The position numbers were made by a program, and so were the translations under genes. Of a stretch of 6,946 bases of DNA, positions 6,421 to 6,946 are shown one piece after another; position 1 is the first letter of the stretch; each line of letters begins with the position of its first letter. The notes below the pieces were generated by a model. That model saw nothing but the letters and a program-made list of their open reading frames with translations. It did no database searches and was not told where the DNA came from. This DNA is from JADKCL01 sp031415375. Its GTDB lineage: Bacteria; Bacteroidota; Bacteroidia; J057; JADKCL01. The stretch spans positions 1 to 6,946 of the forward strand of contig JANORP010000212.1 in assembly GCA_031415375.1 (NCBI GenBank). The letters run 5' to 3'.

Positions 6421-6946
6421 TTGTCAATCTAACCAATTTTTCAATCTTACTGTCTCGGTCCTATTTCGGTGAAACGGTATCTCTGATATGGCTGGACTGC
6501 CTTCCGAGAGAAGGTGTTAATGTCTCAGTCCTAATTCGGTGGAACGGTATCTCTGATATGGTAGCCTAAATCTAACATCGGGAGAATGGAAGTCTTAGTC
6601 CTAATTCGGTGGAACGGTATCTCGGATAGAAGAAGTAGCCTCTGGTGATCAACCTGAAAGTTCTCAGTCCTAATTCTGTGGAACGGCATCTCTGATAAAT
6701 ACGTCCGCAAGCCCTTCAAAAGGGAGATGGTGTCTCAGTCCTAATTCGGTGGAACGGTATCTCTGATTGTTACAGGTGTCTTTACGAACAGGAGAGGTGA
6801 GTCTCAGTCCTAATTCGGTGGAACGGTATCTCTGATAAAAGAGGAGCAATGAAACTCGGTGCGGAATTGTCTCAGTACTAATTCGGTGGAACGGTATCTC
6901 TTAGGAAAGTAATTCTGGGCCTAAGATTCAATCATACTATCTCAGT
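6421..6946 (-). CRISPR. CRISPR array segment 3 (8 repeats, continues right of window)
   Basis: Repeats start at 6452, 6522, 6592, 6661, 6732, 6801, 6869 and 6939 (the last cut by the window end), spaced 68-71 nt. Copies at 6522, 6732 and 6801 are exact and the others carry one to three changes, making this the best-preserved part of the array. The first interval, 6421-6451, is 31 nt, the length of a whole spacer, although it adjoins an insertion sequence. Spacer 6837-6868 contains GAGGAG followed by ATG, as at a gene start. The array continues to the right without a visible leader. Confidence 0.93.

Noticed and set aside
30..6946. Cas12a-type (V-A) repeat, because it starts GTCT and ends GAT
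   Set aside because: The conserved TCTAC...GTAGA hairpin of V-A repeats is missing, so the likeness at the ends is not enough.

Overview
The window is one long, decaying CRISPR array that has been split by two insertion sequences. There are no cas genes, no recognisable leader and no host housekeeping genes. The array runs off both ends of the window. I count 46 repeat positions, including one cut by an insertion and one cut by the window edge. The repeat is 36 nt, starting GTCTCAGTCC and ending GTATCTCTGAT, with exact copies at for example 4635-4670. The intervals are unique and mostly 31-35 nt. Repeats start every 67-72 nt with remarkable regularity, yet only 8 of the full repeats match the consensus exactly and several are barely recognisable.

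Layout: 1-1332 holds array segment 1 (19 repeats, the last one interrupted). 1333-3619 is a complete IS66-family element with tnpA, tnpB and tnpC, matched terminal inverted repeats and a perfect 8-bp target duplication (GTTTCTCT). It landed three bases from the end of a CRISPR repeat. 3628-4969 is array segment 2 (19 repeats). About 4970-6420 is an IS3-family element with orfA, orfB and a canonical A AAA AAG frameshift site. 6421-6946 is array segment 3 (8 repeats, the last cut by the window edge). Removing the IS66 element and one target copy restores a normal 70-nt repeat period. Removing the IS3 element does not restore a normal period, so that junction was probably rearranged or its end is mis-set.

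The two elements differ in state. IS66 has an intact tnpA, but tnpB is broken by a 22-nt hairpin-forming insertion and tnpC by an apparent one-base gain in a CCC run. This copy is therefore probably not autonomous. The IS3 element has intact frames and an SD-like stimulator ahead of its slippery site, so it looks able to make its OrfAB transposase.

Host: the TnpC variant lacks the zinc-finger cysteines and resembles IS66 proteins I associate with Bacteroidota and related groups. Both elements have GC-rich coding with much AGG arginine. This is only a weak hint at the host. Six of the eight exact repeats lie at or right of 4635, and on the minus strand the repeat ends in ACTGAGAC, resembling the GAAAC-type ends of many type I/III repeats. 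Both suggest the leader lies to the right and the array is read on the minus strand, but the CRISPR subtype cannot be settled from this window.
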